Part shown: in pieces, positions 53,153 through 64,000 of the stretch | How the letters are laid out: every line of letters starts with the position of its first letter | Numbering within the stretch: position 1 is the stretch's first letter | From: Rutstroemia sp. NJR-2017a BVV2 | Taxonomy: Eukaryota; Ascomycota; Leotiomycetes; Helotiales; Rutstroemiaceae | Direction of reading: 5' to 3' | Length of the DNA: 64,000 nucleotides | Assembly: GCA_002946415.1 (NCBI GenBank) | Contig: NJPS01000010.1 | Location: 434,001 to 498,000, forward strand | Program-made: the position numbers and the translations under genes | Notes under the pieces: generated by a model | Told to the model about the DNA's origin: nothing | The model's database searches: none | The model's input: the letters and a program-made list of their open reading frames with translations, nothing else

Positions 53153-56100
53153 TTTTCGGCGTTTGTTGGATTATGTGTAAACTTTCTCGGATGATGGAAT
53201 TTGAGATATTTGGGGCTGTTGGACTTTGGATATGCTAATTTGTTAAAGGGGTGATGTGGAGTTCAGGAATTCATGGTTGCCGAGGGACAAGAAAGGAAAA
53301 AGGAGATGCCATCACCAGGCTGTCTTTAATCAGCTGCATCTACATTTAGGTTGGTGGCGTTTGGGATATCATGAATTATCAAACCTTGGAGATGGCACGT
53401 ATGCTGAAGGAAAGCTGCATTGATTTGATGGTGAACGGCGTTGGCGTTGGCGGCACTGAATTGGGCCAGAAGCTGGAGGTGGCGTGGTTTGTAAACACGG
53501 TATTAATGGCTACATGAATGAGATGTAAATGAGACGATGAATCTTGTATATGAATATATAGTACGACTTTTGAAACTCAGAGTCGGGTACGAAAGCTACC
53601 TCTTCTAAAAACCAAAACAGTACCATCTGAGAGGGGACGCACCATGATTGCGCAGTGTAGTAGTATGCAGCTAACTATTATCTCAGATTCTCGCAAACAC
53701 AACAAACAGATTCTCGCAAAAGATACTCCGGACTAGTTCTTTATACTATGTTTGTGCAATCAATACACGATCTACAGTAAATATGTTCAACCTTCCCCCT
53801 TTCCGCCCCCAGTTTTCAAACACACGTAGGGAAACTTTTCATTTTTCTCCGAGTCCCAGAAGGGTACATACTCGTAATGAAACGAGAAACATCACCTGTC
53901 GTTTCATCCACATAAATAACGAAATATTAAGTACGAATCTCACTGCTTCACCTTCTTCCCTTTCAATGGAGGATGAGGGTATACTATCTGAGTCATTATC
54001 AGCATCTCAAAAACTCGCTTAACCCCTCCCCTCTTTCAGGGCCTAAAACTTCGCGTGGCCTCCTGGAACCCACGAATAGGACACTCTTCCTACCTTAACA
54101 ACAGCAAGCAACAGATGAACGATTATTGTGGTAGACCTTGAGATATATCTTTACCTATAGTTATAGACTTTCACCTCGAAAGAAGCTCGTCATCTTACGA
54201 AGAATCATATTCCTCTTTGGAATCCAACCGAGACAAATAAATAGATATCTAGACTATTTCCCAAATCAAAGTGCGGCAATACATAACAGCAAGCAGAAGC
54301 AGAAGCAGAGTCAATAATACAAAGTATAGTTGCATTTACTGCGGAGGACTAGTCTGCGCGAGAATTTTACTGGAATATTGTTGTATATCTTTCATCTATC
54401 CGTCTGTCTTTCTAAAGCACAAACCAAATAAGACGTCTTTCAGTGTGTAATAACTAAGCTTACAATAAGTCAAACACAATGCCGACACTACTGTAGCATA
54501 TAATATAAAACCACAACAACCTAACTACAATCCCCAATCTCAACCCATTCACTAAAAGCACCCCTATCCACGACTACAGTCTTATCCCATCCCCATCATC
54601 CCACCCTCCACCCGCACAGCAAACCCCCGTCCCCTCTCCCCGGTCCCTTGTAAAAGTAGCAGTACCAGTACCAAGAGCCAGGTACTCGTGCAAGCAAAAC
54701 AAGACAAAAATTGCATCATACGTACATCATTCCCCTTCCCCACAGGTACAGTACCTGTCATCTACCGGTCCAGTGCCGTCCAGAAGAGGCAACTTGGCAG
54801 ACGGGGAAATGAAACATATGACGAAATCCCTGATTTTCAGGGGCTGGAATCCTATCTTCCCCACAAATTCCAGAGGGTGGGGGAGAGGAGGGGAGAGGGA
54901 GGTCATATGTGTCTGCTCTGTGCAGTACGATCTTCATTGAAATGCCAGGACAGGACAGAGCAGGAACGCCAAACAAACCCAAAAACCAATACAGTCCAGC
55001 ATGCATTCCCGCAAAGGTTGGGGTAAAAAGGTCGCATGACACTCCTCCCTTCCTTTTTGCGGGGAAAAAGAAATGTATTTGTGGGGTTAAGGTTCGTTAA
55101 TTATGTGGAGGCGAGGGGGTTGAGGTGTTTGGAAGGAATGGCGCCACGTTACACGGATGGAATGGTGGGTAGACATGGCAGTACTTTTGGTAGTGCTTTT
55201 TGTAAAGGTTAGAAGGATAGCATCTGCGGCGATTCGAGGACAGTGTATTGGCGCCTACGGTTAGACACTATGCTATACTGCAAAGAAAGAACCACGAAAA
55301 GGAAAGAAAAATAACAAGCAAAAAGAAATCTTCTTCCTCAAAAGGAGGATGAAAATCAAGGGACCAAAGGGACCACTCTAATTTTCCAGAAACAGCCTCA
55401 CTAAGATACTCTATAGCCTCACCACCCAAAACCTAGAACCTAGAACCCTACCCTCATCACCCAACCCCGTAGTTTTCCCATTCTCATCCTTCGTTTCCAT
55501 TCCCATTCCTCGGCTCGGCAAACCAACCCACACAGCACTCCCCGTCCCCCTGCTCCCTGCCCGATCTCGACTCCGCCCTCCACGCCTCCGCCACGCCTCG
55601 GCATTGGCTTTATCGATCGGCTGACAATGTGGTAGTACCGAGTACCAGTAACCGCTCTCCCCCGCCAGCGAAGGCGAAGAAGAAAAGAGAAGAAGAGAAG
55701 AAGAAGAAGAAGAAGAAGAAGAAGAAGAAGAAAAGCTAGAACGGAAAGAAAAAGAAACGTTTTGGGCAACATAGGAAGTAAATGATGAGGAATCCCAGCC
55801 AAAGAAGAAAATTTACACCATAGAACAAAGAGCCGAAGGAAAACTCTTACACTTCTAGAAGCTTTTTGTCTTGTTTTGCTATCCTTCTCCAGGAGAGGAC
55901 AAGGACGTAAATGGCTTTTTTTATGTGTAATAACCCTCTCAGTCGACGAATGAATGAAGGAATAAACGACTGAATCAGTGACTGAATCGCTCACTGCATC
56001 ACAAAGGAATAGATAGGCAAGATCTCAACCAATTACCTCCATCACCTACTTACTACGAGTATACTCAGAACAGTGCTCAGTCTCTAAATCAATCACTCAC

Positions 56101-56951
56101 CCACTCACTCCCATATGATCATACGAGTACATATAAATAATAATCTTCTTTTTGATTTTTAATTTCTTTTTTGATTTTCTGCTGCCTTGCTACTGGTTTA
56201 CGATGTGGGATAGTCTATCCGCCTCTTCCCTTCTCCAATAGCCCGCTTGCCTTTCCTTTCGCCTTCTCCTTCTGCGACACAAAACAGGTGTCACTCATTC
56301 CCAAGTAGTAGGGGTATCTCATAAGGCCCATCCATACTAGCAAATCCCTCCAAGATTGTTGCACTTTTGCCTGCGTGCAATCCATTCGTTTATGCGTTCT
56401 CACATCGAATGATAGTAGAATCCCAAAGGTATCCCTCCTTTCCATACCATAGAATCCCAGCCCCATCCCATCCATCCTATCCTTTGCCATGTACAGTGTT
56501 TGTCCCAATTTTGTGTTGCCCTTATTCCATCACCCTTTGCCAGAATTCGTTCCCATAATAAGTCCTCCTCGCCCACGCCCATGACAAGAAGCCCAGTACC
56601 ATTTATATGTAAACCTCCCTCCCAACTGCCAGAATACAAGTTTGACGACCCTCCGTTTCATAATAAGAAGACCCTGAGCCAAAAGTGTAAGATTGTGGGA
56701 AAAAAAGAAAAGAAAATTAAGACCATCCATTTCCCGAAAACGCCGAACCCACAATTCTTCATTGTGGTTTTTCCCCGCCCCCCTGTAAATGCAATATCGA
56801 GTATGTGTGTTGCTGGTGTATTATGTACAATAGTCGTCGTAGTATGTGGCGTCGATGTTATATACAATGAAGTAATGAATGTCATAAGACTCGAAGTGTT
56901 TTGTGAACCACTGTTGGTGAATGTTGATAAGTAAGATCGTGTCCAGATAGC
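53153..56951. other. 3.8-kb convergent intergenic region
   Basis: Lies between the convergent PSO2 and REG1-like genes. I see no gene. It is rich in simple sequence (pyrimidine tracts, AGC/AGA runs, a GAA repeat), and its longest frames are products of those tracts. Long 3' UTRs of the two genes are the likeliest content. Confidence 0.55.
55688..55734. repeat. (GAA)n microsatellite
   Basis: About 15 nearly perfect GAA units. On the minus strand it creates the poly-Leu run in a false 184-codon ORF. Confidence 0.95.
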
Positions 56952-58757
56952 TCATCTTCTCCAGCCGACGTTCCAAATGACATGAGCGATATCCTTGGCT
57001 GTATTTACTGTATCGACGACTCTCCCGAAGAGCCCCTCAGATGGCATACCATCCTCGTCTTCCTCATATGGCATGAACATTCCAGATGGAGTTCTTCTCA
57101 TACCAGATGGTTGCTCACCATCCACACTAGGAATATTGGCGGGGCTAAGATTTTGAAACCGTTCCTGTGACACGGCAATGCTATCTTTTCTGTTCATGAA
57201 AGAGTTGGGTGGCTGCCAGTCAATGTCATCATCTTCGTCGTCATCGCTGAGAAGCATTCTCGTTGATGGTTTCGATGGTTTTAACGTCTCCTGTGAAGGT
57301 GATGGCGATAGCTTTGTGCCGTTGAGATATCCATTACTATGCTTCATGGCCGACTCGTGAGGCTCGGGAGTGTCCTCCCGGTATTTCAGGGTCGTAGACG
57401 GTAGCATTGCAATAGTTTTGCTTTCAGCATTAAAGCTAGCACGGGGAGTTGTCTTCTTTGAACCCATTGGAGGGAGCTTCCTCTTTGAATTACTCCTCTT
57501 CATCATGATACCTCCATCGTCAGAATCGCTATCGTAGTCCTGCATGGCGTAATCGGGTTCATCATCGTCATCGTCCCCCTTGACATCAAGAGCTATGCAC
57601 TGCGAGACTTGTTCGTTGAAGCTGATATGCTTTCTCTCGATGCCAGGAGTTGCAATACCCGAAGAGTTCATTGACGACAGTATGCTAGAGTTAGTGTGTG
57701 CTCGACTCAAAGCCGGTGCGAACTGGTATGGAATATAATCAGAGGTAGCCCTAGCCAAACCAGGACGTTTACTTTCTCCAGATTGTTGTGCTTGAACTGC
57801 CGCCGCAGCTTGCTTAAGTAGCGAAGACGATGATAATGATCGTTGGAGCATTATTTCAGACATGCTGCGCTTCTTGAGGATTGGTTTCTTGTGCAAGAAT
57901 GAATTCGACTTCGAGATCCTGCCACTGCCTATTGGAGAAGTGCCTGGAGCACTTAAAGTATTGGCTGGTCCGGTCTGAAGTGGGCCATATAACCAAGTCA
58001 CATCACAGTCCTTTAACCTACAGAATGTTAACTGATGTACTTCCCCGCATTTCCACTCGTATCACGGTGTGGGTGATACAACATACCAGTTCAAGGTTTC
58101 GGGTGAAACGGTCTTTAGCTTGTTCTTCGATTTCATCCAGGTCCTCCACGAGGCATTTTCTAATCGAGCGCTGTTACTGTAGTTGCCCCTCTTTGATACA
58201 ATGTGTTTCCACGATGACCAAATATCTTCTTCTCTCCAATTGTGTGATAAGTAGTCAACATGCCTTGAAGGCTGCGCTCGTACTGCCGTGTCGTCTTCCG
58301 CATGCTCGTGAATTTCCGGTGAGCCGGGTCGAGAAATATTGGTCGAGGTGCTATTCGAAGTTGATGAGACGGTATACGAGTCACCTGTGTGGGGGCTTGC
58401 AGGAGGTTCCAAGTCCTCAATTTGGTCGAAGTATCCTACATTGTCGTACGTGGGAAATGAAATATGATCTTCGTCGTCGTCACTGTCGCAATTTGCGTCG
58501 AGTGACAAGCTGCTCGCTGGCGTGGATGAATATGAGGGAGCTGACGAGTCTGCGTGTAAAGTTCTTGGAGATGATGGTGCAGAGGATGTGGTAGAGTCGT
58601 CTGGCGAGATTATCGGTTGGTATTTGGTTGTGCTCGATCTCGAGAGGGATTTCGCATATGACGCATTCTGTGTGACGAACGAGGATTGCGAGTGAGACCG
58701 CCTTAAAGGGCTCGACGAAAAGTAATCATTCTCCTCTGAATTGAGAACCATAGCCAT
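56952..58757 (-). CDS. REG1/HEX2-like PP1 regulatory subunit (DUF1752 protein)
   Basis: Two exons on the minus strand, 58757-58087 and 58017-56952, are joined across a 69-nt GT-AG intron (donor GTATGT, branch TTAAC, acceptor TGTAG). The product is 578 residues. The junction restores SPETLNW-LKDCDVTWLYGPL. A DUF1752-type segment (WREEDIWSSWKHIV, ENASWRTWMKSK) lies near residues 170-235. An RVxF-type PP1 docking motif KHISF (353-357) is followed by NEQVSQCIALD, closely like the yeast Reg1 PP1-binding site. The rest is Ser- and Asp-rich and disordered. In yeast Reg1 targets the Glc7 phosphatase to Snf1 and glucose-repression factors, and the same role in carbon control is inferred here. The C-terminus ends NTAKDIAHVIWNVGWRR, conserved-looking in fungal homologues. 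The leader is very long. Confidence 0.85.
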
Positions 58758-59160
58758 GTTTGCGAGAATACCTTTCGGTCAAGTGTTTGGACTGTGTCGT
58801 GGCGAAGTATGGGATTTGAGGTCAAAGGACGGCCTCTACTCTATAAACTAATTGGCCTCGTCTTTCGTTGATGATGACTTCCGTGTCGTTCTTCTATGTT
58901 AAAATAATCCTGCTACCTCATCGATGCCACTTCATTTGCCGTCACCACCATCAGAACCTTTGGATCGAACGCGGCGGTGTTGTTGTGTTGGTGAGGGTGG
59001 TTGTAGATTGGAATGTATGGTTGGAAGGAAAGTAGGATCGACGCATGAAGAGAAGAGCAGGGGACAATTGAATGCAAGCGGATTTCTCGTCTAGCCCTTT
59101 AAGTTTTTATATGTGGACAATGGGGAAGTGAATGAAGTTATTGGATGATAGTTGCAAGAG

Positions 59161-59201
59161 GGATTGGATCGGATTGGATTGGATTGAATTGAATTGAATT
59201 T
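59161..59201. repeat. GGATT/GAATT pentanucleotide repeat
   Basis: Units GGATT (one variant GGATC) change to GAATT in the second half. It lies in the likely leader or promoter of the REG1-like gene. Confidence 0.9.
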
Positions 59202-59651
59202 AGTTCTCAATCATTTATCGTAGGATGATGTATGTGAAGGGTACAGGATGAGTGGAGAGGAGAGGACTCGGAAGATAGTTCAACTTTGTTTATTCGGTAA
59301 CCTTGGGGAATTAAATAAAGTAAAGGGAAGGGAGGACAAAGGAGGAGACGGATAAGAGGAAGAGAAGACGTGATGTGTGGAGTAGGTAGTCGTACTTTCG
59401 CAGTAGAGTACGAAATACAGAGTAGTCGAAGCAGTAGGATTATTGAGGTTAGTGGGATAGAGAAGCCTTTTGAAGGAAGGAAATTGGAAGAAGATGAGAG
59501 GTCGATCAGTCGAGAAGATGAGAGTGCGAATTTAGACGTTCTCGACCCTTTCGCCTCGGGAAAATGGCTCCCCTGCTGCATGGTAATTGGACACTACTGA
59601 GGGAGGAGAATCAACGGCAGCTTCGCTAGCCCTGCACGCTCTGCATGTTTT

Positions 59652-59675
59652 GCTAACCTGCTAACCTGCTAACCT
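59652..59675. repeat. GCTAACCT x 3 tandem repeat
   Basis: Three perfect 8-bp units, upstream of the REG1-like gene. Confidence 0.9.
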
Positions 59676-62600
59676 GCTGCTACTTAGTCGCCTTTGGTAG
59701 GGTTTAAGGCCTCTTCCAACTTTTTCTGACTGGAGTTCAAGCGTTTTAAGTGGCCGGGCCTATTTGGTACTTGACTATTTAAATTTTCATATCATCGGCA
59801 TGGAACTAGAACTACTCGAGTAAAGAATGGCCTTTTTCCTGAGCATTACGATGACTAGCCACCACTGCACAACCTTGAGAGCTCTGGGAAAGGACTAGAG
59901 CAAGGAGAAAGTCTACTCGAGTACTCTGAGCAGGTACTTTACAGCTTGAAGTCTATTCTATACGAAGGTCTCTAATGGCGCGCAGCTAGAGCATGAGAAA
60001 GGGAGCCCCCAAAAGCCTAATGATGATGAATCTCCGGGGCGAGTCCGAGTCTCAGCGATTGCATGGACGCTTTGGATGTTTCGCGACAACTTCATTGCAT
60101 AACATGGACAATGGACATTCCAATCTTACCTCTCGGAGATAAGCGTATAACAAAGAGGAATTTAAATGAATTCCGGACCGAATCGTCGTAAATCGTCACT
60201 TCGCCAGGTGGACGGGGCAGGCGAGCAAAGATGCACATTTCAAATTGGCACCGACATCCGAGACATGCTCAACTTCTCGATTCTTCGACTGATTGTGGGG
60301 TAGGAAGACGAATTCGTCTACTGTCTCGTCTACCGTACTGCATTTGAGTTTGTGAGGGGACGAGCTGCCCAACCGACGCTTGGCCCTCCAGCTCGAGGCA
60401 GTGAGATCATTGTTACAGATATTGGAGATGAAGGTTATACATAGTATGTATAGGAAGATGCTGGGAAGCCGTGATCTTCATGGATGAGTGAGTGAATGCA
60501 ACGCGCTTTGATCTTCCGGCTAGAGCTTGCGATACCAAATACCTTCAAATAGCTTCCTTCACCAAAAACTTCACTAAACATCTCACACAATACAAGACAA
60601 CAACAGCAGGCCCAGTTGGATGTCTGGGTCGGAACCTAGATTGTATATTGAGATGAGATGCAATCGCCGTGCTGATAGCCCCGATCCAACCTTAGATGGG
60701 TATTATGTACTGCAATAGTAGCCTCTATTATACCTCCTCCATGCCGTTGAACCGCTATACCGCTACATCGTTCTACTCGTATCAATGTTGGCAGCAATAA
60801 ATGGTTCTGCTCCATCACCGTCGCATGAAGTCACTTGGATAATGGGCCCGCTCGAATCAAACGAGCCCTACAATCTCACCCCTTGCTCGGATGACAGACA
60901 GGCTCGCCAGGGTAACGATAAGTATTTGTACCGTAGCATCAGTGAGCGAGGGACTGCATCGGAAGGTCTATCTAGCGCCGCTGACCGGGGCAAATAAATC
61001 CTCCCCTCCGCCAACCTTTGCTGAAAGCGAGTAGGCCAATCCGTTGCCTAGGAAGAATTGCATCAACCTCAAACATAATCGTAAGATCTTACAAAGAATT
61101 ACAGATGCCGTCCCTCTTCCGCCGTTCCGTGCCATGGAAAACCGGGACATATTAGATCCACACTTATCTATCTACCTGTCACTCACAATCAACCCGCATC
61201 TTAACGCTACGAAGAGGGGAAGGAAGGACGACGACAACTGCACGAAAAAGTAGGCGACTGCCAAGGTCCCGAAATTCAGAAAAAGGTCGCTTTAAATCCT
61301 ATTCAGAGCATTATCTAAGGCCGAACCCCCACTTCATCAGCCACTTCTCATGCTGTGACACCACATCTTACGCTGTGACACATCTCTTTTTTCTTTTTCG
61401 CCGTTTTCTGTCCAAGGCGAATGTGGGCTTCTTCCAGGGGAGACGAGACCAATCCCAAAATATTACTGGCCCGTGTGAGTGCTGGAGCTGTATGTCACTC
61501 ATTGCAGGCGAGAAAGAATTTTCCCCTCCAGTCTTTCCAGCCTTCGAGGTCATTATTCGCCGAGCGACGAATGGCCATAGTTGGAGACAAAGATAACGGT
61601 TTTGTGCGACCCTCCATGAAGACCCGATTATGTTCAACACCTAGAACTAGACTACTATCAAGTCGTGAGTAGCGAGTATTTCGACGACGTTCCATTCCCA
61701 AAATCGTGATCGTCGTTCGCATACACTTTCCCTAACCCAAACATACCTCAAGCAGTATGATATCAATTTATGTCGGTAGACAGCTTGGTCAAGATGTTGG
61801 AAGGTTTCACACCATATATCAAATCACTAGAAGAAGTCTAAACTCTATATTCGCTCAAGAGTACCAGAAAAGCACGTTTACAGGCTCTCGCAGCACCGGT
61901 TTGAAAGTCAAAATTCTAGTTCTACTTCGGGTGGACGCGATATTTACGTAGGAAGGTAAGGGACTTGAAGGGTCTCTACGTTTTTCTTTCTCTTTAGAAC
62001 CTCTACGTCCATCACGGTCTGGGAAGAGTCTTCAATGCTGCTTCCTACACTTCACTGTGAGGATATAATGAAGCTGTCAGGATTCTGCAGGTAGCTACAG
62101 ACGGCTGGCCAATCATCAAAAGATTACCCTTTCAGTCCAGCGACTAACCCCCTTGCCTTGCCGCACGTTACTTCGTTACTTCGATACTTGAAGTCATCGA
62201 GCCAAATTCTAAAAGGGGACTCTTTAGGTTCGGCGCTTCTCTATCTCCAAACTTAGAAGAATTTCCTTAGCACCATGCCCGCTCGAGGAAATCGGGTCCC
62301 CTGGGACGGGAGATCACCACTCTAAGCTCAAGCTCGAAGCTATCTTCCAGGTCTTGAGCTGGCAATTATCTCTCATAGTCGGACGGGGCCGATGGACTAT
62401 TGTTCGGGGCATAAAAATAACCAGAGCGTTGAAACCCGTCTCTGGTGAGCATCGTCGATGAGTATTGGAGGAAGAACATCCTTCCACAAGGCACAAGAAG
62501 GCCAAGAACATTGCGCAATCCTTGGGATGAGGGATGGTTCTGCCGATACCGTTGGCTAGAATATGTCCTTAAACTTGCGTTGGGAATGCGGAGTCGTTGG

Positions 62601-64000
62601 CACAGCTTGTCCTTTTTACTTGGGAAATTCTCTCCCGTGTCTACAGACTACACTGCCTCTTTCAGCGAAGGTCACTCCACTCTCATTTCTATCAATTCGT
62701 CGTAATAGGCCTAGAACTCTTCTACGACCATCATCTTTCTGACAAGGACCTACTCTCGAATCATTTATTCTTTAACATCACAGCCAACATCCAGCATCAA
62801 AAACATCTCCAACGTGTAGACAACGACAACAAATGATTGCTGTTATTTTCAGTCATCAGACTCTGTACAGCCAGATCTCCAGCATGATATGCATTCCACT
62901 CTATCTCTCGTCGTATTGGGATCTATCTTCACGTTTAGTTGGCACACTTCCAGCTAAGTTCCCTTTTAACTTCACGCCAGAGTCCCCACAGACACCAAAA
63001 TTGACTTTTCGTTCTCTCCCCGTGGGTTGCTACTGTACCGTGTGGAGTCTGGAGATCTCCCATGCATAAGAGCTACCCACATTATTACGAATGTCGAAAG
63101 TACTGAGCTCTCTTGCTATGCTATGATATGTCATGTACCGTCATATACCGTAGCGTACGAGTATCGCTACAATTCCAGTAACTTACAGTACAACAATCAT
63201 ATCTCCCACTTGCCATAACACCCTCCAGTACCGTACTGAAGCAACGAGCATCAGCGAATCAGGAACAACCCAAGTCGGAAATTTATCATCTGGGTCAATA
63301 ACGAACCCAGCAGCTGCAATCGCTAGACCTAAACAAACATAAGCACTCACAATGCAGCGACAGCACACACCATCCGCACTAATGAACCTTAGCTAAACCA
63401 CAGTACAGTACAGTAACAATAGCTGTAAGTCAAATTGGCCCGAGCGAAGAAAGATATACTGCTCTTTCCAGTAGGTACAGTACAGGACAATAAAAGTAGG
63501 ATAAGCACCAAGCACGCGGCCAAGATATGGGCGCCCGCGAATATGGCGCACGCAACTGCTCAATTGGCGTTTGCAGATGCAGCTTGTGATTAAACACTGC
63601 ATGAGAGCAACGCAACGCACGACATGAACACTGGTGCTTATCTCTCGTTGATTGCCCAGTCCCAGCCGGTTAGGTTACATCCATACGGCAATTCCTTCGG
63701 ATAAGAGGTGACTTATTCATCCGATTCCATACCAGCTACTGTAATCAATCAATACCTGGATTTCTCACATGCTGCTGCCTCCTCTCTTGTGCATGTTACC
63801 GGCTTCTACACTGGGATGGTATCACCACACACACCCCGCGCGATTGACGAATAAGAGCACAGCGCCAGATTTGTCCATGTTACGCAAGAGCAGGGTGTAT
63901 GATTCAAGTGTTGGTGGAGCGAGAATTCTCCGATTGGGGTAGATTGGATTGGGATGAGCTTATCAGGTTGTGTTAGGGGATGATATATGGGATGGAGGAG

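Larger units (their letters stand above)
58758..64000. other. 5.2-kb upstream region of the REG1-like gene to the window end
   Basis: No gene is supported. Frames are short, and none has a domain or a splice partner. The first 1 kb is probably leader and promoter of the REG1-like gene on the minus strand, with simple repeats at 59161-59201 and 59652-59675. Beyond 60 kb the sequence is mixed with small repeats of GTAC/CAGTA type (for example near 63410). Nothing else was recognised, and the next gene lies beyond the window. Confidence 0.55.

Noticed and set aside
55440..55994. 184-codon minus-strand frame with a poly-Leu stretch
   Set aside because: The frame is created by the GAA microsatellite. 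It has no domain and its flanking residues are of biased composition.
57881..58594. 237-codon plus-strand frame
   Set aside because: Antisense shadow of both exons of the REG1-like gene, including its intron.
1..64000. CRISPR array, bacterial-type operon, tRNA or rRNA gene
   Set aside because: None was seen. The window is eukaryotic fungal DNA with spliced genes, and the repeats present are simple or tandem without unique spacers.

Overview
The window is nuclear DNA of a filamentous ascomycete (Pezizomycotina). The evidence is short GT-AG introns of about 45-125 nt with CTAAC-type branch sites, a fungal gene set (PRO1/NosA-type Zn2Cys6 factor, Tra1, Pso2, Reg1-like PP1 subunit, PTH11/SAT4-type membrane protein) and a Tad-type LINE. 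A leotiomycete is my best guess but is not proven. There is no operon structure. Eleven intact or window-edge protein genes are supported, nearly all as spliced models that I rebuilt by hand.

Layout. 1-0.8 kb: 3' half of an aquaporin. 0.8-11.5 kb: a gene desert upstream of a PRO1/NosA-type regulator (11.5-14.5 kb). 15.6-24 kb: a compact block with a MORG1/WDR83-like WD40 protein that has a GC-AG intron, an HSL-type alpha/beta hydrolase, an MFS monocarboxylate-type transporter (minus strand) and, divergent from it, an aromatic-type aminotransferase. 24.9-36.7 kb: the giant Tra1 gene (minus strand, about 3850 residues) with three N-terminal exons and a hidden 54-nt in-frame intron near the C-terminus.

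37.4-45.3 kb is an accessory island inside core genes. It holds a 5'-truncated, mutated Tad-like LINE flanked by a 10-bp target-site duplication, an intact 7-TM SAT4/PTH11-type gene, an unidentified decayed ORF, a 19-bp x 3 tandem repeat, a decayed gene tentatively of the fungal PD-(D/E)XK nuclease-like family, and a decayed RING-between-RING E3 ligase gene. Several stops in these relics are TAA or TAG where CAA, CAG or TGG would keep the frame, as C-to-T decay (possibly RIP) would produce.

46.2-53.2 kb returns to intact genes: a fungal nicotianamine synthase, LSM2 (U6 snRNP), and PSO2/SNM1 (interstrand crosslink repair nuclease with a UBZ4 finger and a PIP-like motif). 57-58.8 kb holds a REG1-like PP1 regulatory subunit (minus strand), with 3.8 kb of non-coding DNA 3' of it and 5.2 kb upstream to the window end. 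No tRNA, rRNA or CRISPR was found.

Most genes are unrelated housekeeping loci. The only pair whose layout suggests shared regulation is the divergent transporter/aminotransferase pair. I found no convincing new multi-gene system. The strongest unusual signals are the relic island and the non-standard intron structures.
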